Positions 26,058 to 37,400 of a stretch of 64,000 nt of DNA are shown here, piece by piece (the first letter of the stretch is position 1; each line of letters begins with the position of its first letter). The notes beneath the pieces are model-generated. The model did not search any database, had not been told where the DNA came from, and saw only the letters and a program-made list of their open reading frames with translations. The DNA comes from Agrocybe praecox (lineage: Eukaryota > Basidiomycota > Agaricomycetes > Agaricales > Agrocybaceae): the NCBI GenBank assembly GCA_964017145.1, contig OZ024852.1, positions 559,945-623,944 on the forward strand. The letters are read 5' to 3'. The position numbers and the translations under genes were made by a program.

Positions 26058-26880
26058 TCAGTCTATCCTGGGCAATAATCCGCCCATTTCCATTTCTTCT
26101 ACCTGTAGATCTTCTGGACGAACGGGCATTACACTCAACCCTTCTGACATTTCACGTTTTACGCATAATTGTTCGGCGAAGATGACAGAAATAGCGGCAC
26201 CGCCGAGAAGTACAAGCCAAAAGAATAATGAAGTCGGAATAGCAGCAGAGTAATAAGTGGTCAGAACGAGATGGTTGAAGACCAGTGTTAGGGCGAAATC
26301 AAGGATGAGCCGTGGTCGACGAACGAGTTTATAAAGGTAATAAATACTGATGTTTTCGCATAAAATATCAGCGCAAGAATACAATAAAGCTTATTGAAGA
26401 CTACTCACTCAGCGGAACAGGCCACAAGCCAACAAAAGGCAATAATCCAACCTCGCATAGGGTCCATTCTCCCGTCCCATTGATCTTCCTTTATCCCGTA
26501 GCCTATCTTTCGACCACCACTCCATGCCCACCACCGTTCACCAATGGGCATTCCTAATACTGTAGGCCGTCCTGCCATCTGGCGCCAATCCATTATCATT
26601 CCTGCCCATGTCAGTACGGGAGTTGGAAAGTATCAAGTAACGCGTTTCTGAGGACTTACCAACATTAGCCGCTCCTCCTTCATAACTAAGGGATGTCGCA
26701 TCGGCAAAAGCGGCAAGTAAGGGTGGTACAATGATTGAGAGGGTTAGATAGTGCAGTGCTTGCATAGAAAATATCTGCACGACATGAACAAGGTTATAAC
26801 ACTTTGTAACGTGGATAGCATACCTGAGATAGAAGGAGAACAGGATCCCAATTTGTTATAGTCGTTTTGGTTGGCGCCAT
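26058..26880 (-). CDS. SYS1: SYS1, Golgi integral membrane protein
   Basis: Sys1 is a small four-helix Golgi membrane protein that recruits the Arl3/ARFRP1 GTPase, which in turn brings in Arl1 and golgins for trafficking at the trans-Golgi. Start MAPTKTTITNWDPVLLLSQ at 26878-26880, with the typical WDPxLLxSQ N-terminus. The next exon gives QALHYLTLSIIVPPLLAAFA and SLSYEGGAANVGMIMDWRQM, both characteristic of the family. Further hydrophobic helices follow (RGWIIAFCWLVACSAE, LILDFALTLVFNHLVLTTYY, LFFWLVLLGGAAISVIFAEQ) and a short acidic tail ending at TGA 26058-26060. Four introns or so are inferred and the frame is intact. Length is normal for the family. Confidence 0.95.
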
Positions 26881-27089
26881 GAATGTCTAGTATCGCCTAT
26901 GCAGCTTGAACCAGCTGCTGAATTTCCATACGGCGAGCAGGGAAGGTTGAGGACGGGGAGAACATTGCACAGGCGACAAGCGCGCCGGGGTAATGTCATA
27001 GGGTTAGGGTTCAATTCGTTTCGCTAATGCTAAACGTTAAACCATTACACTAGTGTAAACTATCTTCCTTTGACTCTATTACGACCCTC

Positions 27090-30000
27090 ATGCGTCTCTC
27101 ACTTGATGGAGGGAGCCTTGGGAACGACCCAGGTCCTTCCAATTTACCAGAGATGCGCCAGACAAACCCTGGCTCTCTGACAACAAGACCGGAGTTCACA
27201 AGACCACAGGTTTACTACGGAGAAGGACCATTTGACCCTCCAAGTTCGGACGACGAGGACGACCTGGTAATGATACGTGCGTCTGAGGAAGATAATGATC
27301 CGGAGAGTGCTTCGCTTTTACACCAAAATCAGCCCTCAAGTCCAGGCAGGGCGGAGAGAGGAGATACCAGCCCCCGTCGTGATGCAGATTCAGAGAAGGT
27401 GACTGTTTGTTCGGTGGTCAGAGGACGAAGCTAACGTCAAGGTATTACATTTAGAAATATGCCTCTGTCCGTGTTCTAGCAATATCTTTAATTGCTTTGG
27501 TGTCTGCGGCGGCTCTCATCGGGGTCTTTGCAGGCTTTGCCTACTCTGGAACATCATACCGTACCAAAGGGCAGAGAAAAATCACTATGGATCACATTTT
27601 CAATGGCACATTCTGGCCACATCGTCCCGACTTGAACTGGGTTGCGGAAGGCAAGTCTTTGATTTACAGTAAAGCCGGAGTTATCTAAACTAAGCGTCAA
27701 TAGCCGGAGATGGGGTCTTCTCACAATCCACTGAAGGGTACATCAAACTTGTGGATTTGAAGTCCAACAAGACAACTAATTTGCTGAGAACGGATGACGT
27801 GCAAGATGTATGCGCAAATTTCATTCTACCTTTCTCTTTGCTCATGCAACTCAAAGGAACATGGGAACCCGCTTTATATCGCAGAATGGAAACTCTCGGA
27901 CGACATGAAGTATTTGTTGGTTAAAACGGACTACGTGAAACAATGGCGCTGGTCGAGCTATGGCAACTACTACGTACACGACATCGAATCGAAGTCGACG
28001 CATCCCATTATATCACCCACAAACCCCGCAAAAACCGCTTATGCAACGTGGGCACCGACTGGAAATGCCATTGCATATGTAACAGGGAATGACCTGTATA
28101 TTCTTCCTTCAGCACAAGCCAACACAAGCCCAATTCGTGTTACCAGCACTGGCAATACCTCTTTATTCCACGGAGTCCCTGACTGGGTGTACGAAGAGGA
28201 AGTCTTCTCCGCCAACTATGCCCTTTGGTGGTCTCCAGATTCTTCCAAGGTCGCCTTCTTGTCGTTAGATGAAACAGCTGTACCTGAATTCACGTTCCCC
28301 GTATACAACCCTACGGAAGATTCCAATGCTGTTATTCCTTACACGACAGACGTTTCCATGAAATATCCTAAACCGGGATATAGCAACCCTCTGGTCTCAG
28401 TACATGTGTTCAACCTCCAACGTTTCTTAGAAAGCGACGCGAGTGTGGCCGACTCTCCCAGTGACGAAACTCTTACACTTGACTGGGACGATCGTCACCA
28501 GGCTGACTATAGCATCATATCCGAAGTTACATGGGTTGGTAACTCGTCCCTAATTGTCAAGGAAGTCAACCGCAATGCGGATGACGGGAACGTCGTGTTA
28601 TTCGAACTCGACGAAAAGAATTTCTTAACTGGTTCCCAAGGAAAGGTTGTGCGGAAGTTGGGCAAGAACGGCGAACAAGGTGACAATGGGTGGATCGATC
28701 ATGTAACTTCATGTTCTTCATTAGCATACAACGATTCTGACTGAATATCGTCTAGGAACAAACCATTTTTCCCGTTCCATCGGGTTTGACAGCATTTGCA
28801 GGTACTAATGCATATTTAGACATTGTGCCCACGCCAGAAGGCTATAACCACATCGCTCTCTTCAGCCCTGCAAATTCGAAAACCCCTCGCTTCCTTACCA
28901 ATGGAGAATGGGAAGTAGTAGGCGGAATCGCAGGAGTTGACGCACAGAAGGGATTAGTGTAAGTAGTATTCATCGATATTGCGTCTTCTCACTTTCTGAG
29001 CCCCGAGCAGATACTTCCAAGCTGCTAAGCCATCGACTGAAAGGCACATATTCTCTGTACCTATTCCAACCTTGAATTCAGAGAAGGTCGCAGAGCCCAC
29101 ACCTTTGACGGACGTCACGAAGCCAGGATACTTTTCGAGCAAGTTTTCCCCTGGAGCAGGCTTTTACGTTCTTGATTACAACGGCCCGGACATTCCTTGG
29201 ACGAAGGTCGTTAACAGTGATCAACCTGGTCAGTCAATATTTAATGATTTTCCCTTTTCTTCGCGTGCTCATAATTCTCAGAAGCGGGACGTTTTTTGGA
29301 ACAGAATGAATTACTCCGAAATGCGACTGCTCAGTATGCCGCAGCGACCACCGTGCATTCAACCTTCACAAGTGATGGCTATGGTTAATACTTGCTTGTT
29401 TTGCATGCCATTGAGTGTGAGATGTTGACGTAATTTCCTTCGCAGAACTGAACGTAAAAGAGATCCGACCTCCTCGAATGGACGACTCTGGACGAACCAA
29501 GTATCCGGTCCTATTTCGTGTGTATGTCTATCTCTCATCCTTTTCATTGCATGGTTTACGACGTGCTGACATACACATACGTTTTACCTTCTCTTCTCCT
29601 TTTCTCCGTTTTGCTTTCTTGCAAATGACTAATATCTACGACCTTTTGCGGATCTTCCGTTGAATGGCCTTTACTATCGGATGAACCGCTGAATTGGTTA
29701 TTCAACCTTGACGAACCGGTCGTATGTGCTTAAATCGTCCCTTTTTACCCCCGCCTGCCACGATAACCTTCAATATTTCTTACAACATCGAAAATATCTT
29801 ATCGCATGCGTAATTTATGCTCGATGCGTTCCCTCATGTGCAACGCTTGCCTTGCATCGGCTCCAATTCGAATTCTGGACCTCGTCTGGGCACTGCCCAT
29901 CTCAATACTGGCTTTGTTATGCATCCACCTTTTTGGGCTCTTAATCGGTCTTCTTCTGCCTCCAACCACATCCTTTCCCTACTTTACAATCGTCATTGAT

Positions 30001-32006
30001 CGATGTGGGTCTGCTGGCTCTGTTTTTTTTTGGTCGGACCTATCTCATTCATGATCATCGATGTGGGTCAACTGGCTCCGATCTGTTTTCTCTCATACAT
30101 ATCACTGTGGGCTTGGGTCTCGACTGTGAATCTCGACCCTCCGGATATCGCTCATCAAAATAAATGTACCTGCCGACGATGTCCGAATGCACCCATGGGG
30201 CGAACCTATTGACCAACCATATCGAACAACACGAACGAACGAACGAACGAACGAACCAATGACTGACTGATTATCCGACAACAAAAAAAACCAAACCGTG
30301 CAAATCCAAAAACAACAACTCTGTCTTGGGTTCTTTTCTTCCTTTTTCGTTTTCAACGCGTTGCCGTTTATTTGACTGCGTAGCTATGGCGGACCGGGCA
30401 GCCAAATGGTTGATCAGAGGTTCCAGCGTGATTGGCACGAGTACCTGGCTGTTGGACTGCAGTACGTTGTGGTCACTGTCGATGGGCGAGGGACGGGATA
30501 CAAAGGGCGTAAACTGCGTAACCCTGTCAAGGATAACCTAGGGTTCTGGGAGACGAAGGATCAGATTGAAGCTGCAAAGTGCGTATTTTTTATGCTCTCT
30601 AGATTTTTTTCCTTTTTTGTTTTTTTGTTTCGTTGTTATCATTTTCTCCATCCCACCGAGTGCTTCCATTACTTGAGGCATTTTCTTTGTGAGCCCCGCG
30701 GTGTTGGCTTTGTCTCCTGACTTTTACAACCCTCTCCTGAGCTGACTTTCCATGTTGTTGGCCCCTCGTTAACACCCTTTCTACTTTCTTTGCACTCTCT
30801 TTTCGTGTTCGACCTTTTGACACGTATGTAACGTGCATACACGCGCTCCATTGTTTGACGGTGGCGTGTTGTGATCTTGATTCATTTCCCGACATGTCCT
30901 GTTCTTATCTTGTGTTGGACACTCGTCCCTGGTTATTTTATTCTCGTCCGCGCTCTCGACCTTGCCTGGCCTCTCTCTACTGGCGCAACAGGTTACAGGG
31001 CACCGGGCAGATTTGGAATTGATATGGATGGATGGGTTATTAATGTCGGTGGATGACGTTGACTCGGAAGAGCGGTTTTGGAGCTTGGAGTTTGGGCTGC
31101 TTGGTTGGTTGTTGGGCGGGTGGTTTGGTTATGCATCCGATTACTTGCGTTTGCGTTTTGCCCTTTGCCCTTTATGTGCAAAAAAAAATCTAAAAAAAAT
31201 TACACATATTCATCGTGAAAAATTTGGGCCTCTGTTTTTTGGGTGGTTATGGGCATTCATTTTTGTGGTATATGGAATTTTAGGCTGCTACATCGGTCTT
31301 GATTTTTTCTTTCTAGATCGTACATTTTTCTTCCCTTTTATTTTGTCTGGTAATCAATGCATCGCAACTAATCATTTCGTCCCAGGGCTTGGGCAAAGAA
31401 ACCCTACGTCGATCCTAAACGCATTGGTGTCTGGGGCTGGGTGCGTATCTTCATCCTACAAATCACAATTACATTAACCCAAAAAAACCTGCAGTCCTAC
31501 GGCGGGTTCATGTCCTCCAAAGTAGTCGAAGCATCCGCAGGGATCCACTCGCTTGCAATGGCCGTAGCACCCGTGACGTCCTGGCGTCTATACGACTCTA
31601 TCTACACGGAGCGATACATGAACCTGCCGGCGCTGAACGCGGGCGGGTATGTGAATGCGTCGATTAGCAATGTGGAAGGGTTCAAGAAGGTGGATTACCT
31701 CCTTGCTCATGGGAGTGGGGACGATAATGTGCATTATGCGAATTCGGCGCATTTGTTGGATATGTTTACGCGTGCGGGGGTGAGAGGGTTTAGGTTTAGG
31801 ATGTTTACTGATAGGTGGGTTGGGGTTGTTTTCTTTTGTTCTTTTTCTTCTGTCGTTTGTTTTTTGAATTGGGTGCTGACTCTATTTTTCCTTCGTTTTT
31901 TAGTGATCACAGTATCAGTAGACGAGGCGCCCAGAGGGAGGTATATGAGTATCTCACTGGCTTCTTGACAGAGAAGTGGGGTAAAGGACCGAGGAAGCGT
32001 CTTTGA
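27090..32006 (+). CDS. Dipeptidyl aminopeptidase, type II membrane (DPP4/Ste13/Dap2 family)
   Basis: This is a serine protease of the prolyl oligopeptidase clan (S9B) that removes X-Pro or X-Ala dipeptides in the Golgi or vacuole. The start at 27090 gives an acidic cytosolic tail of about 115 residues, then one transmembrane anchor ([20 protein letters not shown]), so it is type II like yeast Ste13 and Dap2. The eight-bladed propeller follows, including [20 protein letters not shown] with its Glu pair. The hydrolase domain has YGGPGSQ, the nucleophile motif [10 protein letters not shown], Asp in [17 protein letters not shown] and His in DHSISRRGA. The stop is at 32004-32006. Two introns are exceptionally long for this window, 29522-30383 (862 bp) and 30579-31385 (807 bp), around a 195-nt exon. 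The frame is otherwise intact. Confidence 0.93.
30231..30256. repeat. (ACGA)n microsatellite in long intron
   Basis: About six tandem copies of ACGA lie inside the 862-bp intron of the dipeptidyl aminopeptidase gene. A second low-complexity feature in the same intron is a direct repeat of about 20 bp, TCGATGTGGGT..CTGGCTC, at about 30000-30020 and 30058-30079. Confidence 0.85.
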
Positions 32007-34460
32007 TTCTTCTAGTGACGTGGTGTGTCTGCTGTTGATGCTGTACAGCAAAGTCAAGTATGTTTGTTCATAGATGGATCAGACGGATGGAACTTCTCAA
32101 ACGAGGCACTCCTCAGTCGCCCTCTCTGCCCCTCTTTCTTTGAGGCTCTGCGATGGTCGGGTAGTGTGATTTACCGTTTATTCTGGGATTTTTGCGGTCT
32201 ACTTATCTCGTATATATACCACCTACAAGTTACTTACCTATCTATCTGCCTTATTTTTTACTTGTCTAGACGTGTAGCATACTGCATAGTACATAACACG
32301 CATGATCACTCTGTGTTATTTATTCAACGGGACTCATTCGGATCGGTTGGCTTGCGCTGGTTCTAAATCCTAATTGGTTCAGTACTTGAGCACAGGCCCG
32401 CGCCAAAGTTTATTTTAGTTTTCTACACACAAAGAATTCTTTCTAGTTTCGATGGTTCTCGACTGCCTAGAATGTGGAGATCGTGAGGAGATTGATAGGT
32501 CTGGAACTTGGGGGTATGATAAAGCCCGGGTACATAGAGGCTGGGAGTAAGAGGAGAGTAAGTAGATGCTATTTCATACTGCTATGTAGAAATTTTTGCT
32601 TTGTGCCTGGGTTATGATATAGGGTTTGCCGGAGACGGATGGGGAACGGGAGAAGGGACGGGAGGATAGGATTGGCTGAGGGGTCTGGGCCCTTGTCACG
32701 CCACAGTCCTGTTGGCCCTTGGGACGAGGTATGTGTGTGACTTTTTTTGTTGGCTTGGTTCGGGCCCCGGGAATCAGGGTCACGGGTGTAGGCGCTCGCG
32801 GTATTGCTTGTCTGTACTCGTTAATTATTTCGAGCTATTTGTGGACCAATAAGAGTCGAGTTCGGTTGCCGTCCGGGGAATCATTCCGGCGGTTCGGTTG
32901 ACATTGGGTCGCGTCGGGTCTCGGCCTTGAAAGCTTGAGGGCCTGGAGATGATTGGACGATGGATGAGCAGACCAATCATGTTGTCGCTAGGCTAGCCCT
33001 CTGGTTCTGGACCCTCATCATCCCCCTCCGTCTATCCTTCTCCCATTCGTCCGTCCATCCATGTGTGTGTAAATCCAAATAATAAATTTCTCTTTTATCA
33101 CTGCTACGTAGGTCCATAGTCTGGACTGGACTATCGGACTGCGCACTGAGCGAGCTTTCGTTTGGTTCGGTTTTCGCTTCTAGTTCTTCCTTTCTTTCTT
33201 CGCTATTGGCCAGTGAACGTTATTAACGTTATAACGTGAACCCGTGAACCTTAGATCTCGGGAGACAAACGGACGGACGGAGTCAGACAGACAAACAGAC
33301 AAGACAAACGACGCCCTCTTCCACAGCCTTTCGCTTTTTTGTCTTCTCCCACTTGTGTTCCCTTTGTGTTGCACTGCATCACATATCACCGCCTGCTCGT
33401 GCCATCTTAGACTAGCACATACTCGGCAGACTGGTGACCAGCCAACAACCACTCTTGAGCCGTTTCTGGAGATTGGAGTTGTTGTAGTCGTCTTGAGAAG
33501 GGCGGCCTCGGGACTCTTGGAAGAAGAGTACTCGAAAGTCGCGCGCGATTGGACCGCAGGGTTTAACCCTGATATCCATCTCTATCAGCAATTTTGGCGA
33601 GGGTTTGGGTTTGGACAACGCGCATATATCTACCATCTACTACTACCACCACGAAGGACCTCCTGCCCCTAGCAAGACACAAGACAACCTTGATATCATT
33701 AATCGTGCGTAGCAATTCCTCACAGCCTCCTTCCTTCGTTCCATCGAACCCGTCAAACAGGGACGCTCACACTCGTCATCGTTAAACGTTCCCTTCCCGG
33801 CATCATCGTGCTCAGAACCATCAGCATCAGCATCCGCATCCTTCCTTCAACGTTCTTATTCATTCCGAAATCCATTCTCACTGACTGACGAATGCCAGTG
33901 ACCACTTTGGATATTTTGGATTTCTCATCAAGGGAGTCTAGACCACCTACTACCTGCGATTGAGTAGCCGAATTGACCGCCCCGATCGACCCCATATATA
34001 TACAGTAACATAAGCCGCATCGGAGGATTGGATTGGATTGGAACGCCAGCCAGCATTACGCCCGTAACAGTTACCGACCGCGAGGAAAGGAAAAGACAAG
34101 AAAAAGGCGCATATATCCAACAAACGAACGACTTGAACGGGACACTTGGGGATTAGGGCATTGGATTTTGAATTTGAATTTGAGGGGATCTATATATATC
34201 TATATACATCTATATCGTTCTTGGTACGTGTCCCATCCTACTCGTCCCAATTCCCCTTCGTATGGAAAGTGACATGAATAATAAATAACTCAATTAACAG
34301 GGTATTTCCAGCACAGATCTATTGGAGAAAAAACGACTATACCATCATCATCTATCTATTCATCCAATCAATATTCACGATATACACCATTTTTTATCTG
34401 ACAATAGCCTATTCCACGAAACAACCGGGGAAAGCATACGGGAGATAGATAAAAATCATA
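32007..34460. other. Long intergenic/5' leader region
   Basis: These 2.45 kb contain no supported gene. The first part is the 3' flank of the dipeptidyl aminopeptidase. The part after about 33200 is probably promoter and long 5' leader of the next gene, with short tandem runs (GGAC/AGAC-type near 33268-33300) and pyrimidine-rich tracts. A leader intron is possible, gtacgtgtcc at about 34223 to attaacag at about 34301, but this is a guess. Open frames on both strands are short and unrecognised. Confidence 0.45.
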
Positions 34461-37400
34461 ATGACATTACTCACCACGACGAACACCACGATGCACGGTT
34501 CAAATTCAAATTCAGCAAATTCAAGTTCGCATGCTAAAAGTTCTTCGATATCCTCGAGCTCGTCCTCGTCCTCATACACGTCTTCGTCGAGCTCTTCTTT
34601 ATCATCTTCATTTTCATCCACTTCAAACTTGGCCACATTATCATCCTCCTCCTCCTCCTCCTCCTCCTCCTCTTCAACTATATCCCTTTCGCCAACACCT
34701 ACACCTACACAGACACCTACACAGGCTACATTCTCCTTGTCCACCTTATCCTCGGCCAAGGGGCGCACATCACATCTGCATCTACAACACATGATGATAA
34801 TACCAAACAACAACCCTGCATACTCGAGTGCGCCAGCGCTCGCGCTAGCTTCGAGCCCTGGGTTCGTCAGTTCAGGATTCGTGGGCAAGTCATCGTCGCC
34901 GCCGCCGCCAGCACAGCTTCCATCGCTTACGAGCGCAGCAGCAACATCATCATCATCGATGACGACGAGCAGGAACACGCTGACAATCCTAGGCAGTTTA
35001 CCTGTAATACCCTCTGAACCTGTGCCGATGCCGATGGACGTGGACAAGCCTAGTGGAGTGCGTTCGAGAGCGAGTACGCCTGGTACGGTGACGAAGGAAT
35101 TCGAGTTCGTCGAGGGGTCTTCAACGTCGTCAGGGAAAGGGAAAGGGAGGGGGGATGAAAGAGATGGTTCTGTAGAAGGAGAGAAAGGGAGGGGTGCGAG
35201 TGGTGTTGATGTGGGAAGAGAGCGTAAGAATGGACAAGGGCATGGAGAAAAGGCCAGGAAACCGACGGGCATGAGCTTCAACTTGCAGACGCTGCCTAAA
35301 CCGAGGGGGTTGTGGAAAGTCCGGGGGTCTAATTCCAATTCGAATACGCCCAGTACGAACGGTGCGGGTACGGCGTCGGTGACAACCTCGCCATCTTCTG
35401 CGCTCGGTGGGATCTTGAGTGCCCATGGAATGTTGCCCGGCAGTCCTAAAAGCAGCAGTAATGGCAATGGCAATGGCAGCGACGGCGGTGGATCCGCAGG
35501 GAGCGGACGGACTGCACGCTCGAGTACGATGGCTACGACAGGAGAAAGGGGGAGAAGTGGAAGTAATGGGTTGAGTGGGAGTAGCTCGAGGAGGACGAGA
35601 ACGACAAGGAAGGAGGAGACAGCGCAGGAGAAGGAGCGGGCGCGCTCGACGATCGTGGCGCTTACGGGGGAGTATGATTGGCATAGCGAGACGCAGATGA
35701 AGTATCCGGGGATTGGGCCGTATGGGTATGAGTATGAGAGGGAGAGGCGGATGCCTGGGAGTAAGGAGAAAAAGGAGAAGAGGTCGTCGATTAAGAGGAA
35801 GAGGTCGCACCGTAGGATGGAACAGGCGAAGACGGAGAGCGGGTGTTGTAGGATTTGTTGTGCGCTGTGTCGCGGTGCCGAAGACGTTCAGAATGTTATG
35901 GACGACGACGACAAAGATGTATACGAGTTTGCGTTTGAGGAATATGCGGCGTCGTCAGCGTCGTCGAACTCGGACGTGGAAGATTTGGAATTAGGTTCAA
36001 AGAAGAGGAGAAAAATCACGCGGAGATCATCCTCGTCGACGTCATCGGATTCATCATCGTCGGAATCCCGTTCCTCCTCTTCCTCTTCTTGTTCCTCGAA
36101 TTCCACTTCAGACTCGGAGGTTTCTGTCTTGACTACCCCTGGGTTGTCTTCGTATTCGAGTCCAAGTTCGACGTCGACAACAGAGGAGTTGACTTCGTCT
36201 TCTCTAGCACTCGAATTTGGACAGGAGATGTCCTCTTCATCCACGGTCATGGCCATGACTAGCCCTAATGGTGCAGCATTCCTTACGATAAGCCCTGCCA
36301 TTGGAGTGTACATGGTCAATGAGCAGGGCATCAATTTCGAGAATGTAGAGTCTTCAACGGCGGTGAGAGTTGTGTCTTTGGCGGAGAAAGGAAAGGCCAA
36401 GGAAGTGCAAGGAGGGGATTATTTTTCGGTGCAGCATCATGATCCCGAGTCATCAACACGGCGTCATTTACATGGACGAAAAGTTTCGCATCGCGGAGAT
36501 GATGATTCTCAAGTTCAAGAGCACGTCCGACACTGTCAACATACTAGCGCTTCAAATTCTTCGGGTCCTGGCCATCAACGCCATCACGAACAACGTCATA
36601 GCCGTTCGAAACACACATATGCAAATAAACACCATTTGCACCACGAGGTGGCGAGTGGGATCATTATCGTCGACCAGGACCAGAACGGGTCGGTGCCACG
36701 GTCCTACGACCACGACGATAAGGTCTACGTCAACGGAGGAAGAGACGAAGATAATTCTTTGAACGTTTTTACGGAGAAGGATAAGCGAGCCGGGTCCGAA
36801 TCGACAACGAGACTAGTACCTGACGAAGATAGTGCTATCAATTTGGCGAGCCTAGGTCATCGGAATCACAATCATCGTCATCGACATCGACAAGAGCGTA
36901 AAAAATTGTCCTCGTCGCTTTCCTCGGACTCCGATTCAAACGTTTTGTCCGATACTGATACACACGGACGCATAAACGGCATAAGTCGCAAGGTTTCTTC
37001 TGTCTCTGCATCTACGAACACATCTTCATCTACGATCCTTACGCGCAGTAAGCTCATGGACACATCGAGCGTGAGTTCGGCGGGGAGGTTGTCTGCTTCC
37101 ATCTCTGGGTCAGGTGCTGCTGGCGCCTCTGGTGGTTTATTGGGGCGACCGAGGGGAGGCGTGGGTGTTGGAGAGTCGAGTGCGTTTTATGTTGCGGAGG
37201 ATGATAAGGACGACAAAGAAAAAGAGAAGGAGAAAGAAAAAGAAGCGATGAAAGAGACGCCTGTGAAGAGACCTCTAGGATTGGCAGCTGCGAGGCGGAT
37301 GAACAGCTATACTGCTACTGGTGGAAAGGGATCTTCCAACGCGCCCGTCGCTTCGGCACAGAAAGCTTCTTCATCTTCGTCTATCATGAAGCAGGGAATC

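Noticed and set aside
30962..31477. 171-codon plus frame across the 807-bp intron of the dipeptidyl aminopeptidase
   Set aside because: It is hydrophobic low-complexity sequence with no start context and crosses the real splice acceptor and the following exon out of frame.
34540..34680. Regularly spaced short repeats resembling a CRISPR array
   Set aside because: These are poly-Ser codon repeats inside a coding exon of a fungal gene; there are no spacers.
34409..35473. 354-codon open frame on the minus strand, acidic/Leu-rich
   Set aside because: It is the antisense of the Ser-codon-rich tract of the Ett1-like fusion gene; TCN/AGY runs on one strand automatically leave the other open. No domain is recognisable.
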